Shown: positions 1-7,658 of the stretch, in pieces
Numbering within the stretch: position 1 is the stretch's first letter
Layout: every line of letters begins with the position of its first letter
Source: Oscillospiraceae bacterium
GTDB lineage: Bacteria; Bacillota; Clostridia; Oscillospirales; Oscillospiraceae
NCBI GenBank assembly: GCA_020025675.1
Contig: JAHHRS010000006.1
Span: 1-58,705 of the forward strand
Length of the DNA stretch: 58,705 nt
Reading direction: 5' to 3'
Position numbers and translations under genes: made by a program
The notes under the pieces: generated by a model
Seen by the model: only the letters and a program-made list of their open reading frames with translations
Told to the model about the DNA's origin: nothing
The model's database searches: none

Positions 1-7
1 CTGTTAT

Positions 8-54
8 CTCACTATCTTGCTATCTTCCTATCTTGCTATCTTCCTATCTTGCTA
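8..54. repeat. Short tandem repeat at the left edge
   Basis: The words tatcttgc and tatcttcc alternate about six times, giving a pyrimidine-rich repeat of 8 and 16 bp. It may continue beyond the left edge of the window. No gene overlaps it. Its role is unknown; it could be a slippage-prone microsatellite. Confidence 0.7.
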
Positions 55-193
55 TTGTTTTATATTTATCTTTTCTCGATTTAAAGCTTTGAACTTTAAA
101 TTGAGAGGTATAACGGAAAAATACTTATATTTTTTCGCAAGCACCTTGCAAGTGCGCTTTAATCTAAAATGATTTAATCTTTAAGCAAGAAAA

Positions 194-215
194 AAGCACC
201 GGAAAACCGGTGCTT
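194..215 (-). terminator. Terminator of the rubrerythrin/rubredoxin operon
   Basis: A 9-bp GC-rich stem (aagcaccgg/ccggtgctt) with an aaaa loop is followed on the minus strand by a T run. It lies 18 bases after the rubredoxin stop codon. Confidence 0.85.
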
Positions 216-232
216 TAAATTTTAAATTTATA

Positions 233-367
233 TTACTCTTCGGGTGAGAATTCGTCCTTACCTACTCCGCAGAGCTCGCAGGCGAAATCTTCAGGAAGGT
301 CTTCCCATTTAACTCCGGCCTCGTCCTCATCGTACACCCAACCGCAAAGATTGCAAACGTAACGCAT
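233..367 (-). CDS. Rubredoxin, short form (44 aa)
   Basis: Small iron-sulfur electron carrier. Two CxxC pairs (C5/C8 and C30/C33) form the Fe(Cys)4 site, and the first is followed by the typical Gly-Trp-Val-Tyr. At 44 residues it is shorter than the usual 52 or so, because the loop between the cysteine pairs is reduced. The ATG overlaps the stop of the upstream Cys-rich gene (TAATG), and AGGAGG lies 8 bases before it, so the two are translationally coupled. In anaerobes rubredoxin passes electrons to rubrerythrins and to superoxide or oxygen reductases. The reverse rubrerythrin two genes upstream is the likely partner (inference). Confidence 0.93.
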   Translation of the reverse strand: MRYVCNLCGWVYDEDEAGVKWEDLPEDFACELCGVGKDEFSPEE

Positions 368-621
368 TATAATTTCCTCCTGTCATAAATTTCTTTTGAT
401 AAAAGTTCAGTTACTTTCTGATAATTCTCCCTTTTGTGGGGTAAAAGACATGCCGAGCAGTCCTTTATTCCCTCAGGGGTGTAACTGTAATTTCCCGAAC
501 ATCGGGTAAAATATAAGGGGCAGTAGCAAAACAGGCAGTTGAAGTTTTCTTCGTCCGCTCCCCTGTGGCAGGGGAAAAACTCACATCCCCGGTTTTGAAA
601 GAAGGAATATTTATTTCCCAT
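367..621 (-). CDS. Cysteine-rich small domain protein (84 aa)
   Basis: Matches the cysteine-rich small domain family (PF04071) of anaerobic bacteria and archaea. The N-terminal half holds C13, a CHRG segment and a CLFCYCP cluster with surrounding FF, NR and FPCH residues. More cysteines follow near residues 55-58. The spacing suggests a bound metal or Fe-S centre, but the biochemical role is not known. It sits between reverse rubrerythrin (19-base gap) and rubredoxin (overlapping stop/start), so a redox or metal-handling role in the peroxide response is plausible (inference). Confidence 0.8.
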   Translation of the reverse strand: MGNKYSFFQNRGCEFFPCHRGADEENFNCLFCYCPLYFTRCSGNYSYTPEGIKDCSACLLPHKRENYQKVTELLSKEIYDRRKL

Positions 622-640
622 GCTCCCGCCCCTTGGTTAA

Positions 641-1207
641 TTACTTAAAGTATCTGTTGAGAAGTCCCTCGAATGCCTTGCCGTGGCGAGCCTCATCACG
701 AGCCATCTCGTGAACAGTGTCGTGGATAGCATCCAGATTGTACTTCTTAGCCAGCTTTGCAAGCTCGAACTTGCCTGCGGTAGCGCCGTTCTCGGCCTCT
801 ACTCTCATAGCAAGGTTCTCCTTGGTGGAGTTGGTAACAACCTCGCCCAGCATCTCTGCAAACTTTGCAGCGTGCTCAGCCTCTTCAAGGCCGGCCTTCT
901 CCCAGTACATGCCGATTTCGGGATAACCCTCACGGTGTGCAACTCTTGCCATTGCAAGGTACATACCAACCTCGGTGCATTCACCCTCAAAGTTAGCACG
1001 GAGACCTGCGATGATCTCGTCCTGAACTTCCTGAGGCACATCAGCGCCGAACTGCTTTCCAACGCCTACAACATGCTCGGCAGCCCAGCTTCTGTCAGCC
1101 TTCTGCTCCACAAACTTTGAGCCGGGAACTTTGCACTGGGGGCAGAACTCGGGGGGAGTATCGCCTTCATGAACATAACCGCATACAGGGCAAACCCATT
1201 TTTTCAT
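641..1207 (-). CDS. Reverse rubrerythrin (rubredoxin domain first)
   Basis: Non-haem diiron peroxidase that reduces hydrogen peroxide, and oxygen in clostridia, with electrons from NADH via a reductase and rubredoxin. Residues 1-30 form a rubredoxin domain (C6, C9, C22, C25), followed by a four-helix ferritin-like domain with the ExxH pairs EEAEH near 107-111 and DEARH near 170-174. In classical rubrerythrin the rubredoxin domain is C-terminal; this order defines the reverse form, abundant in clostridia and controlled there by PerR. Length (188 aa) is typical. A good AGGAGG lies 8 bases before the ATG. It leads the Cys-rich/rubredoxin operon, and perR is directly upstream. Confidence 0.95.
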   Translation of the reverse strand: MKKWVCPVCGYVHEGDTPPEFCPQCKVPGSKFVEQKADRSWAAEHVVGVGKQFGADVPQEVQDEIIAGLRANFEGECTEVGMYLAMARVAHREGYPEIGMYWEKAGLEEAEHAAKFAEMLGEVVTNSTKENLAMRVEAENGATAGKFELAKLAKKYNLDAIHDTVHEMARDEARHGKAFEGLLNRYFK

Positions 1208-1287
1208 AATAATTTCCTCCTAATAATCCTCTGTAATTTTTTTATTTATAGTTTATATATTTCTCACCCTTTGCATGGGGGGAAAGC

Positions 1288-1680
1288 TTATTTATTAAGG
1301 CACTCTCGGCAAATTCCCGTAAAACACAGGGAATGGCTCTCTACCTTAAAACCGCAGCTGTTTTCAATGCTTTTATACAGCCTTTCTGTTTTATCCATTA
1401 AATCCATATCCATAACGCTTTGGCATTTGCGGCAGATAAAGTGGGCGTGGGGTTGGGTTCTTGCGTCATAGTGGGTGTGTCCCCCGTCATGGCTTACGCT
1501 TATTATTCTGCCGTCTTCCTCTAAGACTGCCAGATTGCGGTACACTGTGCCAAGGCTCAGTTCCGGATAATCGTCTTTAAGACTTTCATACAGCATTTCG
1601 GCGGTGGGGTGACATGTAACTTTTGCGAGAGCTTCATAAATAGCTTCTCGTTTTTTGCTCTTGTTCCTCTTCAGCTCCAT
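1288..1680 (-). CDS. perR: Fur-family peroxide regulator (PerR-like)
   Basis: Metal-dependent repressor. Residues 1-60 are the winged helix (LGTVYRNLAVLEE is the recognition region). A metal-sensing His-rich segment follows (GGHTHYD, QPHAHF). Two CxxC pairs (C83/C86, C124/C127) hold the structural zinc. PerR represses peroxide-defence genes and is inactivated by oxidation of metal-bound histidines. The ATG at 1680 is chosen over two upstream ATGs because a purine-rich AAAGGGA precedes it; the upstream ones lack a site. Neighbouring rubrerythrin and rubredoxin genes fit a PerR regulon. I did not find a convincing Per box. Fur, Zur and PerR cannot be told apart with certainty from sequence alone. 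Confidence 0.85.
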   Translation of the reverse strand: MELKRNKSKKREAIYEALAKVTCHPTAEMLYESLKDDYPELSLGTVYRNLAVLEEDGRIISVSHDGGHTHYDARTQPHAHFICRKCQSVMDMDLMDKTERLYKSIENSCGFKVESHSLCFTGICRECLNK

Positions 1681-1727
1681 GTGCCTGTCCCTTTCAAAAT
1701 CAGTAATCATTCTTAATTTGTGATTTA

Positions 1728-1756
1728 AATATACCACAGCATATTTTATTTGTAAA
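1728..1756 (-). promoter_or_regulatory. Sigma-A promoter of perR
   Basis: TTTACA (1751-1756) and TATATT (1728-1733) are separated by exactly 17 bases, 47 bases before the chosen perR start. Confidence 0.75.
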
Positions 1757-1799
1757 GAGTTTTTTATATGATTTTTTTGTCATAATAAATATGACATTT

Positions 1800-2858
1800 T
1801 TATTGTTCCGTCAATTCCAAAAGAGCGGGAGCGGCAGCATCGGCAAAAAGTCTTATTGCCGCCAGTGCCTCCTGCAATGTATTTCCCGAACTTCCCACTT
1901 CAATTATAAGTGAGCCTCTGGTCAGCTGCTGGTTATATCGCTCCTTAACAAGAGATACCGGACGCATAAGACTGGGATGTCTTGCGCTAACCGCATTTTG
2001 CAGATACAGTGCAAGGGAAAGATTGTCCTGCCAGTAGGGGTGGTCAAGGCCTGAATTATCCGAGCCTGCAAGCAGCATTATTTGGCTTGCACATACTCCT
2101 TCCTCCTCTGCCATTGTCTTATAAACAACTCCGTTTGCTCCGAGAGCATCTCTGTGAACATCCAGCACCACCGCTATATCGGGGTACTCCTGCAGGTATT
2201 TTTCAACAGCCGCACCTGAGCGGTTATATGAACCGGTGTAGCTTGGGTAGTCGTAGATTTCCCTGTCGTGGAGAACCCTCAGTCCTGCCTGTTCAAATAT
2301 AGATGTAAGCTCATCGCCTATACGAATTATATTGAATTCTTTATTTTCCGTTCTGTGGTCGTCATTAGCCTCATAGTGGTCAAGGCCCGCCTGAGTATAA
2401 GCCTCGCTGCCGTGAGTGTGCATTATGAGTATTTGAGGGCCTTCCGCCGGTAGGGTGACAGAGGGGCCCTGACTTAAAAGAGCGCCGGCATCCACGTCGT
2501 AACTTGTAGCGTTTTTTATGCTGAGACCGCCTTTTATGTTGGTTTCCAGAATTTCTTCCTTCCAGCTTGTCTCCATATAGGATCGAAGAGGCTGAGGATC
2601 TTCTATAATAGTTTCCTGAATTGTTTCCTCCGGCCCCGGGTCCTCGGGTGACCCTTCCCCTTCTTCCTGAGCAAAGGTTTCCTCGCCGCTTTTTTCTATT
2701 GCGGGGGATGGCGGAGCTGTTTTTTCCTCATTTATTTCCGTCTCTTCTTCACAAACTGCATTTTCATTCCCTTTTCCGATAAAAAAACCATGAGTTTTAA
2801 GGGTATACAGCCCCAGTATAATAAGTCCCGCCAGCGCAAGTTTTTTAGCAAAGCCCAT
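1800..2858 (-). CDS. spoIIP: Stage II sporulation protein P
   Basis: Cell-wall amidase/endopeptidase of the mother-cell engulfment machinery (SpoIID-SpoIIM-SpoIIP), which thins septal peptidoglycan. An N-terminal membrane anchor (about residues 5-25) is followed by a low-complexity acidic linker (40-95) and the catalytic domain. That domain has the zinc-ligand motif HTHGSEAY at 147-154, the DYPSYTGSYNRS stretch, VVLDVHRDA, and the C-terminal QLTRGSLIIEVGSSGNT block. These are hallmark SpoIIP motifs. Length (352 aa) is in the family range. It shows that the organism belongs to a spore-forming lineage. It is transcribed away from the TSCPD gene. Confidence 0.95.
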   Translation of the reverse strand: MGFAKKLALAGLIILGLYTLKTHGFFIGKGNENAVCEEETEINEEKTAPPSPAIEKSGEETFAQEEGEGSPEDPGPEETIQETIIEDPQPLRSYMETSWKEEILETNIKGGLSIKNATSYDVDAGALLSQGPSVTLPAEGPQILIMHTHGSEAYTQAGLDHYEANDDHRTENKEFNIIRIGDELTSIFEQAGLRVLHDREIYDYPSYTGSYNRSGAAVEKYLQEYPDIAVVLDVHRDALGANGVVYKTMAEEEGVCASQIMLLAGSDNSGLDHPYWQDNLSLALYLQNAVSARHPSLMRPVSLVKERYNQQLTRGSLIIEVGSSGNTLQEALAAIRLFADAAAPALLELTEQ

Positions 2859-3005
2859 AGAAACACCGCCCCATCTAAGCTATTCACACTATAAATATGT
2901 ACGGATATTAAATTTATTCACTCAAGCTCTCTGAATACTTGCAAAGACTTTAACTCTGTGTTATATTTTCTCGGTACATAAAAATAAAATTTGGAGGGTA
3001 ATGAC

Positions 3006-3263
3006 ATGAAATTCTCATATAATCCCAAAGGCGTATGCTCTATGCGAATGGATATTGATGTAGAGGATGACATAATAAAGAGCCTTAATGTATTAGGCGG
3101 ATGTGACGGTAACCTTAAAGGCATCTCAAAGCTTGTTCAGGGCATGAATATAGACGATGTTATAACAAGGCTTGAAGGCACTACATGCGGCAGAAAAAAT
3201 ACATCCTGCCCAGACCAGCTTGCAGCCGCTTTAAAGCTTTATAAGGAAGAAGCCGCAAAATGA
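3006..3263 (+). CDS. TSCPD-domain protein, TIGR03905 type (85 aa)
   Basis: Small conserved protein of the TIGR03905 family. The C-terminal TSCPDQLA motif with a preceding CGRK defines the TSCPD domain, also found at the C-terminus of some class II ribonucleotide reductases. Its own function is unknown. GGAGGG sits 8 bases before the ATG at 3006. The stop overlaps the next gene (ATGA), so it is coupled to the cell-wall hydrolase, although no functional link is known. Confidence 0.9.
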   Translation: MKFSYNPKGVCSMRMDIDVEDDIIKSLNVLGGCDGNLKGISKLVQGMNIDDVITRLEGTTCGRKNTSCPDQLAAALKLYKEEAAK

Positions 3264-4177
3264 AGCCCCCCTCTCAGAGCCGTTTTTTATTTTTTCTCCT
3301 TACGGCTCTGCTCCTGCTGACGGGCTGCGGCGAAAATCATCAAGAGCCTGAGAGTGTGCAGGAGTTTTCCCACAGTCCCTCTATTCAGGCGCCCCTTCAA
3401 AGGAAGAAAGCTCCGTATCCGGTTGTTAAGGTATATTTTGACGGGCTTTTAAGTGACAGAGGCTATTATGAAAATGAGACTTTATTTTTAGCCCCTGATG
3501 CTCTTTGCGCCTATTTCGATTTAAGCTTTGAAACTCAAATTTTAGAGGAAAGCTTCACTATGGCTTTTCCGGGCTTTGAGCTGATGGGCTGGAATTCTCT
3601 TGACTATATGATGGCGGATAGCCGCTATTTCTATACACCCAATCATTATCTTAATGTTGATGGCAGAATATACCTGCCAAAGGATTTAATTGAGAGGCTT
3701 TTCGGCGTTAAAATAGATTTCTCCCCACAGGATATGAGGGCAGAAATGGATAACGGAGTGCTCACGCTTTTGAGAGGCGGCCCTGATTACTACACCACAA
3801 AATTTGAAAGCGACGATCTGTACTGGCTTTCACGGATAATTTATACCGAGGCCAAAGACCAGCCGATGGAAGGGCTTATAGGCGTTGGAAATGTGGTGTA
3901 TAATCGGGTTAACAGTGAGCATTTTCCAAATACGGTTTACGATGTTATATTTGAGCGCAGCCCTCAGGTGGTTCAGTTTGACCCCGCATCCACCAACGGC
4001 ATTTTTTTAGAGCCTGATGAGCGCTCAGTCATTGCCGCATGTATGTGTATGGAAGGCTACAATACCGTTGGAGATTCCATGTATTTTGTCAATCCGCGTC
4101 TTGGTGACAGCACTTGGTTTGAAAATGATTTGGAATTTGTGGTAAGTATAGGAGATCACGATTTTTACAGGAGTTAA
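3260..4177 (+). CDS. Lipoprotein cell-wall hydrolase (SleB/CwlJ-type)
   Basis: A lipoprotein signal (hydrophobic residues 9-20, lipobox LLTGC) anchors it outside the membrane. Residues about 50-175 resemble a copper-amine-oxidase-like N-domain often used for wall binding. The C-terminal domain (about 185-305) is the SleB/CwlJ hydrolase fold, with LSRIIYTEAKDQPMEGLIGV carrying the catalytic Glu, then VVYNRV and QF. SleB/CwlJ enzymes degrade spore cortex at germination; related lipoproteins in clostridia act on vegetative or spore wall. It overlaps the TSCPD gene by four bases and precedes rsmG by 5 bases. Confidence 0.87.
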   Translation: MKPPSQSRFLFFLLTALLLLTGCGENHQEPESVQEFSHSPSIQAPLQRKKAPYPVVKVYFDGLLSDRGYYENETLFLAPDALCAYFDLSFETQILEESFTMAFPGFELMGWNSLDYMMADSRYFYTPNHYLNVDGRIYLPKDLIERLFGVKIDFSPQDMRAEMDNGVLTLLRGGPDYYTTKFESDDLYWLSRIIYTEAKDQPMEGLIGVGNVVYNRVNSEHFPNTVYDVIFERSPQVVQFDPASTNGIFLEPDERSVIAACMCMEGYNTVGDSMYFVNPRLGDSTWFENDLEFVVSIGDHDFYRS

Positions 4178-4182
4178 TTATA

Positions 4183-4887
4183 ATGCTTGAGGATATTGTT
4201 TCACAGGGACTTGGGGAGCTGAACATTTGCTGTAACGCTGAAGCCATGTCAAGGCTCAGAATTTACTGCGATGAACTGGAAGAATGCAACAAGGTTATGA
4301 ACCTTACCGCCATTTCCGGCGAAAATGACATAGCAAAGCTGCACTTTTTGGACTGTGCCGCACTGCTTGGCATGGCAGATTTCAATAATAAAAAGGTGCT
4401 GGATGTAGGTTCAGGCGCCGGCTTTCCCGGTCTTGTTTTAAAGATATTAAAGCCGGACATTGATTTGTGTCTGCTGGACAGTCTGGAAAAAAGAATAAAC
4501 TTTTTAACCCGTCTGTGCCATAAGCTTAATTTAGACGATGTTAAATGCGTACACATGAGAGCGGAGGAAGCGCCTCCCGCCTACCGTCAGAATTTCGATA
4601 TTGTTGTTTCCAGAGCCGTTGCAAGGCTTGGACTTCTCTCCGAGCTGTGCCTGCCTTTCGTTAAAAAGGGCGGTCTGTTCATCGCAATGAAAGGCCCTGC
4701 CGGTTCTGAGGAGCTGGAGGAGGCTAAAAAGGGAATTAATATTCTGGGCGGAGAGTATGTTAAAACTGTTCAGTACGATGTTCCCGGCACTGACAAGCGC
4801 CACAACGCACTTATATTTAAAAAGGTGGCAGATACTCCCATGAAGTATCCCCGCCGCTGGGCGCAGATTAAAAAACAGCCGCTCTAA
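4183..4887 (+). CDS. rsmG: 16S rRNA m7G527 methyltransferase RsmG (GidB)
   Basis: SAM-dependent methyltransferase that modifies G527 of 16S rRNA. The Rossmann SAM-binding loop is VLDVGSGAGFPGL, preceded by the family motif HFLDCAALL and followed by VSRAVARL and the MKGP segment. Length 234 aa is typical. AGGAG lies 9 bases before the ATG. In many Firmicutes rsmG sits by the chromosome-partition genes near oriC; here no noc, parA or gidA is adjacent, so that synteny is broken. Confidence 0.96.
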   Translation: MLEDIVSQGLGELNICCNAEAMSRLRIYCDELEECNKVMNLTAISGENDIAKLHFLDCAALLGMADFNNKKVLDVGSGAGFPGLVLKILKPDIDLCLLDSLEKRINFLTRLCHKLNLDDVKCVHMRAEEAPPAYRQNFDIVVSRAVARLGLLSELCLPFVKKGGLFIAMKGPAGSEELEEAKKGINILGGEYVKTVQYDVPGTDKRHNALIFKKVADTPMKYPRRWAQIKKQPL

Positions 4888-4892
4888 AGCAA

Positions 4893-4919
4893 AAAGGCAG
4901 ACCTTTGGGGTCTGCCTTT
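4893..4919. terminator. Bidirectional terminator between rsmG and the ABC operon
   Basis: A perfect 11-bp stem (aaaggcagacc/ggtctgccttt) with a 5-base loop lies between two convergent genes, with A/T tracts on both sides. Confidence 0.88.
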
Positions 4920-4921
4920 AT

Positions 4922-5536
4922 TTAAAAGCTTTTCTTTTTGTATATTTTTAATGATATGCACCATGAAACTGCATACAAAATGAATGATGCAAGAACAATA
5001 AGCAGGAGTACAAAATTAGGCATACCGCCGCCGTCATATACAAGCCCCAAATAAGTTATAAGGCCGAAAATGAAACCGATTACAACTATACTCGGAAGTC
5101 TGCCTTTTTTAACCCCAAGGGCGAAATCAAAAGGCAGCATAAAAGAGGGAATACCCATGCCTACAAAGCAGAGAATCGAAAGCATCAGACACATATTTTC
5201 AATTTCCCAGTCTGCCTTTGTCCAAAACCTGATGAGGTAGAACACCAGCGCTGCCAGAATTCCAAAAGCGCAAATAATAAGATTTGAAATGTACTTTGAG
5301 CTGACCAGCTTTTCTCTGCCTTTGGGAAGGCTGATGGCATAGAAAACAAACTGCTCGGTCTCATCATAACTTATAAGACTGGAGCTTATCATGGCTAAAA
5401 ACACCACACCGTAAACCGCAAAATAGTTATTGCCTAAGCTTGCAGCGGCAGACAAAATAAAGACCATTGAAAACAAAAGATTAAACTTGTGGTATGCCTT
5501 TATATAGAGCATATCTTTTTTTATAAATTCTTTCAC
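4922..5536 (-). CDS. ABC-2 type transporter permease
   Basis: Membrane protein of 204 aa with six predicted hydrophobic segments and no other recognisable domain. It fits the ABC-2 permease group that pairs with GntR-controlled ATPases (as in YtrA-type operons of Firmicutes). It overlaps the upstream ATPase gene by four bases (ATGA). Such systems often export antimicrobial peptides or respond to cell-envelope antibiotics; the substrate here is unknown. Confidence 0.85.
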   Translation of the reverse strand: MKEFIKKDMLYIKAYHKFNLLFSMVFILSAAASLGNNYFAVYGVVFLAMISSSLISYDETEQFVFYAISLPKGREKLVSSKYISNLIICAFGILAALVFYLIRFWTKADWEIENMCLMLSILCFVGMGIPSFMLPFDFALGVKKGRLPSIVVIGFIFGLITYLGLVYDGGGMPNFVLLLIVLASFILYAVSWCISLKIYKKKSF

Positions 5537-6378
5537 TTTTCGTCCTCCTTTGCCATGAATATAAACAGCTGTTCTATATCCACGTTGGAAATATTCATTC
5601 CGTTTTTAACCGCACTGCGCTTCATTATCGCTTCCGCTCCGTAGGGATTTATCTTTTTGCCTATAATATCCTCCTGAGAAATTCCCGAAAGCTCATCAGC
5701 GCCGCATTTTACAAGGGCGTATTTATCTCTGAGTGCATCTTTTTCCTCAAAAAGCATGATTTTCCCTTTGTGCAGAAAGGCTATGTAATCGCAGAGCTTT
5801 TCAAGGTCGGAGACTATGTGGGAGGAAATCAAAACGGAGTGGTCGGGTTCTCTTGTAAATTCAAGGAAAATATCCAGAATTTCATCTCTTATCACAGGGT
5901 CAAGGCCGGAGGTTGCCTCATCCAGTATAAGAAGCTTTGCCCCGTGGCTCATGGCAACCGCAAGCCCCGCCTTCATTCTCATGCCTTTTGAAAAGTCCTT
6001 GAACTTTTTATCTCCCTGAAGGTCGAATTTTTGAAGCAGCTCCTTATATTTTTCTCCGTTCCAGTTTTTATAGTTTCCCGCCATAAAGCTTCCTATCTGC
6101 CTCAAATTCATAAAACCGGGCAGTCCCACCGTATCGGGAACAAAGCCAATATCCTCTTTTATAAGCTCCATTTCCCTTTTGCTGTCTCGGCCTAAAATCC
6201 TGATTTCGCCGCCGTCGCTTTTGGTTATACCCATAAGGATGCGGATAAGGGTGGATTTTCCCGCTCCGTTTTCGCCTATCAGCCCTAAAATACAGCCCTC
6301 AGGCAGGCACAGGCTCACATTATCAAGCTTAAATCCCTCGTAGCTTTTGGAGACATTTTTAATTTCCAATGCGTTCAT
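5533..6378 (-). CDS. ABC transporter ATP-binding protein
   Basis: Cytoplasmic ATPase (281 aa). Walker A is GENGAGKST near residue 35, the signature is a modified FSKGMRMK, Walker B is LLILDEATSGLDP, and the switch His is in LISSHI. It pairs with the permease directly downstream. It starts within the stop of the GntR regulator gene (ATGA), making a tight three-gene operon of regulator, ATPase and permease. The family (YtrB/YxlF-like exporters) commonly acts in peptide or antibiotic efflux. Confidence 0.93.
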   Translation of the reverse strand: MNALEIKNVSKSYEGFKLDNVSLCLPEGCILGLIGENGAGKSTLIRILMGITKSDGGEIRILGRDSKREMELIKEDIGFVPDTVGLPGFMNLRQIGSFMAGNYKNWNGEKYKELLQKFDLQGDKKFKDFSKGMRMKAGLAVAMSHGAKLLILDEATSGLDPVIRDEILDIFLEFTREPDHSVLISSHIVSDLEKLCDYIAFLHKGKIMLFEEKDALRDKYALVKCGADELSGISQEDIIGKKINPYGAEAIMKRSAVKNGMNISNVDIEQLFIFMAKEDEK

Positions 6379-6752
6379 TTATCTTCCTCCATTATACAGT
6401 CCAGCATTTCTATTATGTCTTTTTTACTCAATTTACAGCTTTGCGCCAAATCCAGCGCCGCTTCAAGGTGTTCCTCGATTTTTCTCAGGTTCTCCTCTCT
6501 GAGAAGCTCCGTATTAGCTTTGGCTACAAAGGAGCCCTTTCCGGGAAGAGTATATATAAAGCCTTCATTTTCAAGCTCTTCATAGGCACGCTTTGTGGTA
6601 ATTACGCTTATACGCATGTCCTTTGCCAGATTTCTTATTGAAGGAAGAGGACTGTCCTCCGGCAGCTGGCCGCTTATTATCTGGTTCTTGAGCTGAAAAT
6701 ATATCTGCTCATATATAGGTTTGCCGCTCTGGTTGTCGATAATTATTTTCAT
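6375..6752 (-). CDS. GntR-family regulator, YtrA subfamily
   Basis: Repressor of 125 aa. The N-terminal winged helix (residues 10-75; PIYEQIYFQLKNQI, PLPSIRNLAKDMRIS, TTKRAYEELENEGF) is followed by only a short helical tail, which is the YtrA layout without a large effector domain. It leads the operon with the ABC ATPase and permease. A GGGAGG site precedes the ATG. A palindromic operator overlaps the -10 box of its own promoter, so it probably represses its own operon. Confidence 0.92.
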   Translation of the reverse strand: MKIIIDNQSGKPIYEQIYFQLKNQIISGQLPEDSPLPSIRNLAKDMRISVITTKRAYEELENEGFIYTLPGKGSFVAKANTELLREENLRKIEEHLEAALDLAQSCKLSKKDIIEMLDCIMEEDK

Positions 6753-6768
6753 TTTTGCCTCCCTTCTT

Positions 6769-6791
6769 CTGTGTATGCACAGTATACACAG
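6769..6791 (-). promoter_or_regulatory. Inverted-repeat operator of the GntR-ABC operon
   Basis: Inverted half sites CTGTGTAT and ATACACAG are separated by 7 bases. The palindrome covers the -10 box (6781-6786) and lies 17 bases before the regulator ATG. Palindromes with GTGTA/TACAC arms are typical YtrA-type operators. Confidence 0.8.
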
Positions 6792-6809
6792 TTATAACAG
6801 TTTTGTCAA
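6781..6809 (-). promoter_or_regulatory. Sigma-A promoter of the GntR-ABC operon
   Basis: A perfect TTGACA (6804-6809) and TATACT (6781-6786) are spaced by 17 bases. The -10 box lies inside the palindromic operator, which predicts repression. Confidence 0.88.
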
Positions 6810-6810
6810 C

Positions 6811-6840
6811 AAAAAAGGAGGAAAATTTTTTCCTCCTTTT
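6811..6840 (-). terminator. Terminator after the HAD phosphatase gene
   Basis: A palindrome built on aaaaggagga and its complement around an A/T centre, ending in a T run on the minus strand. It separates the HAD gene from the downstream GntR promoter. Confidence 0.75.
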
Positions 6841-6844
6841 CCAT

Positions 6845-7495
6845 TTATTCTGTTATAATGTGATAAAGCACCTGTACGCTGTCGGCAATTCTTGATGCGC
6901 CTGCCTTTAAAAGCTGCTCCTTCGTTCTAAAGCCCCAGCTCACTGAGATGCAGTCCATACCGGCATTATCGGCAGTTTTAATATCCACCTCGGTGTCCCC
7001 CACATAAACGCATTTATCTATACTCAGCCCCATATCCTCAACGGCTTTAAGCACCATATCCGGGGCAGGCTTTCTTCTCACGTCATGGCTCTGACCTACG
7101 GCACATTCAAGCTTTCCGGGGAAAAACTCCTCTGCCAGTCCTTTAACCGTGCTCATAGGCTTATTTGAAATTATAGCCAGACGCAGGCCGGAATTTTTAA
7201 GATTTTCCATTAATTCTAAAATTCCGTCATAAGGTCTTGTTTTTATGTGACTGTGTGCGTCATAATAGGGAAGATAAAAATTCAGCACCTTTTCCGTAAG
7301 CTCAGCCGTAGTTCCCTCCGGCACGCAGTGAGTTATAAGGTAGCGGGAGGCATTTCCCAGATTTGCTTTGGTTTTTTGGGTATCCACCTCAGGAAGATTA
7401 AACTCTCTCAGTGAGGCATTTAATGAATCCTGTATATCCCCAACAGTGTCAAGGACTGTTCCGTCCATATCTAAAAGTACAGCTTCATATTTCAT
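6845..7495 (-). CDS. HAD-family hydrolase (phosphoglycolate phosphatase-like)
   Basis: HAD phosphatase of 216 aa. Motif I is LLDMDGTVLDT (nucleophile D9, acid/base D11), motif II is ISNK, and motif IV is YVGDTEVDIKTADNAG with a preceding RKPAPDMV. The cap lies between residues 20 and 85. The whole pattern fits the Gph/PgpH branch, which removes phosphate from 2-phosphoglycolate or similar small phosphoesters, but members differ widely in substrate. It stands alone, with its own promoter and terminator. Confidence 0.88.
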   Translation of the reverse strand: MKYEAVLLDMDGTVLDTVGDIQDSLNASLREFNLPEVDTQKTKANLGNASRYLITHCVPEGTTAELTEKVLNFYLPYYDAHSHIKTRPYDGILELMENLKNSGLRLAIISNKPMSTVKGLAEEFFPGKLECAVGQSHDVRRKPAPDMVLKAVEDMGLSIDKCVYVGDTEVDIKTADNAGMDCISVSWGFRTKEQLLKAGASRIADSVQVLYHIITE

Positions 7496-7523
7496 AATTT
7501 AACCTCTTTTCTTTTCTTATTGT

Positions 7524-7552
7524 ATTATTGCTAAAATGAGGTTTTATGTCAA
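7524..7552 (-). promoter_or_regulatory. Sigma-A promoter of the HAD gene
   Basis: A perfect TTGACA (7547-7552), a 17-base spacer and AATAAT (7524-7529), ending 28 bases before the ATG. Confidence 0.75.
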
Positions 7553-7658
7553 GCTATATTTTAAGTGGTGGATATTTTTAAAATTTTAGGTTACTTTCAG
7601 TCAAAAGTGGAGTAGTAATTTTATATTTAAACAGTTTTTCCGTAAGGAGTGGTATATA

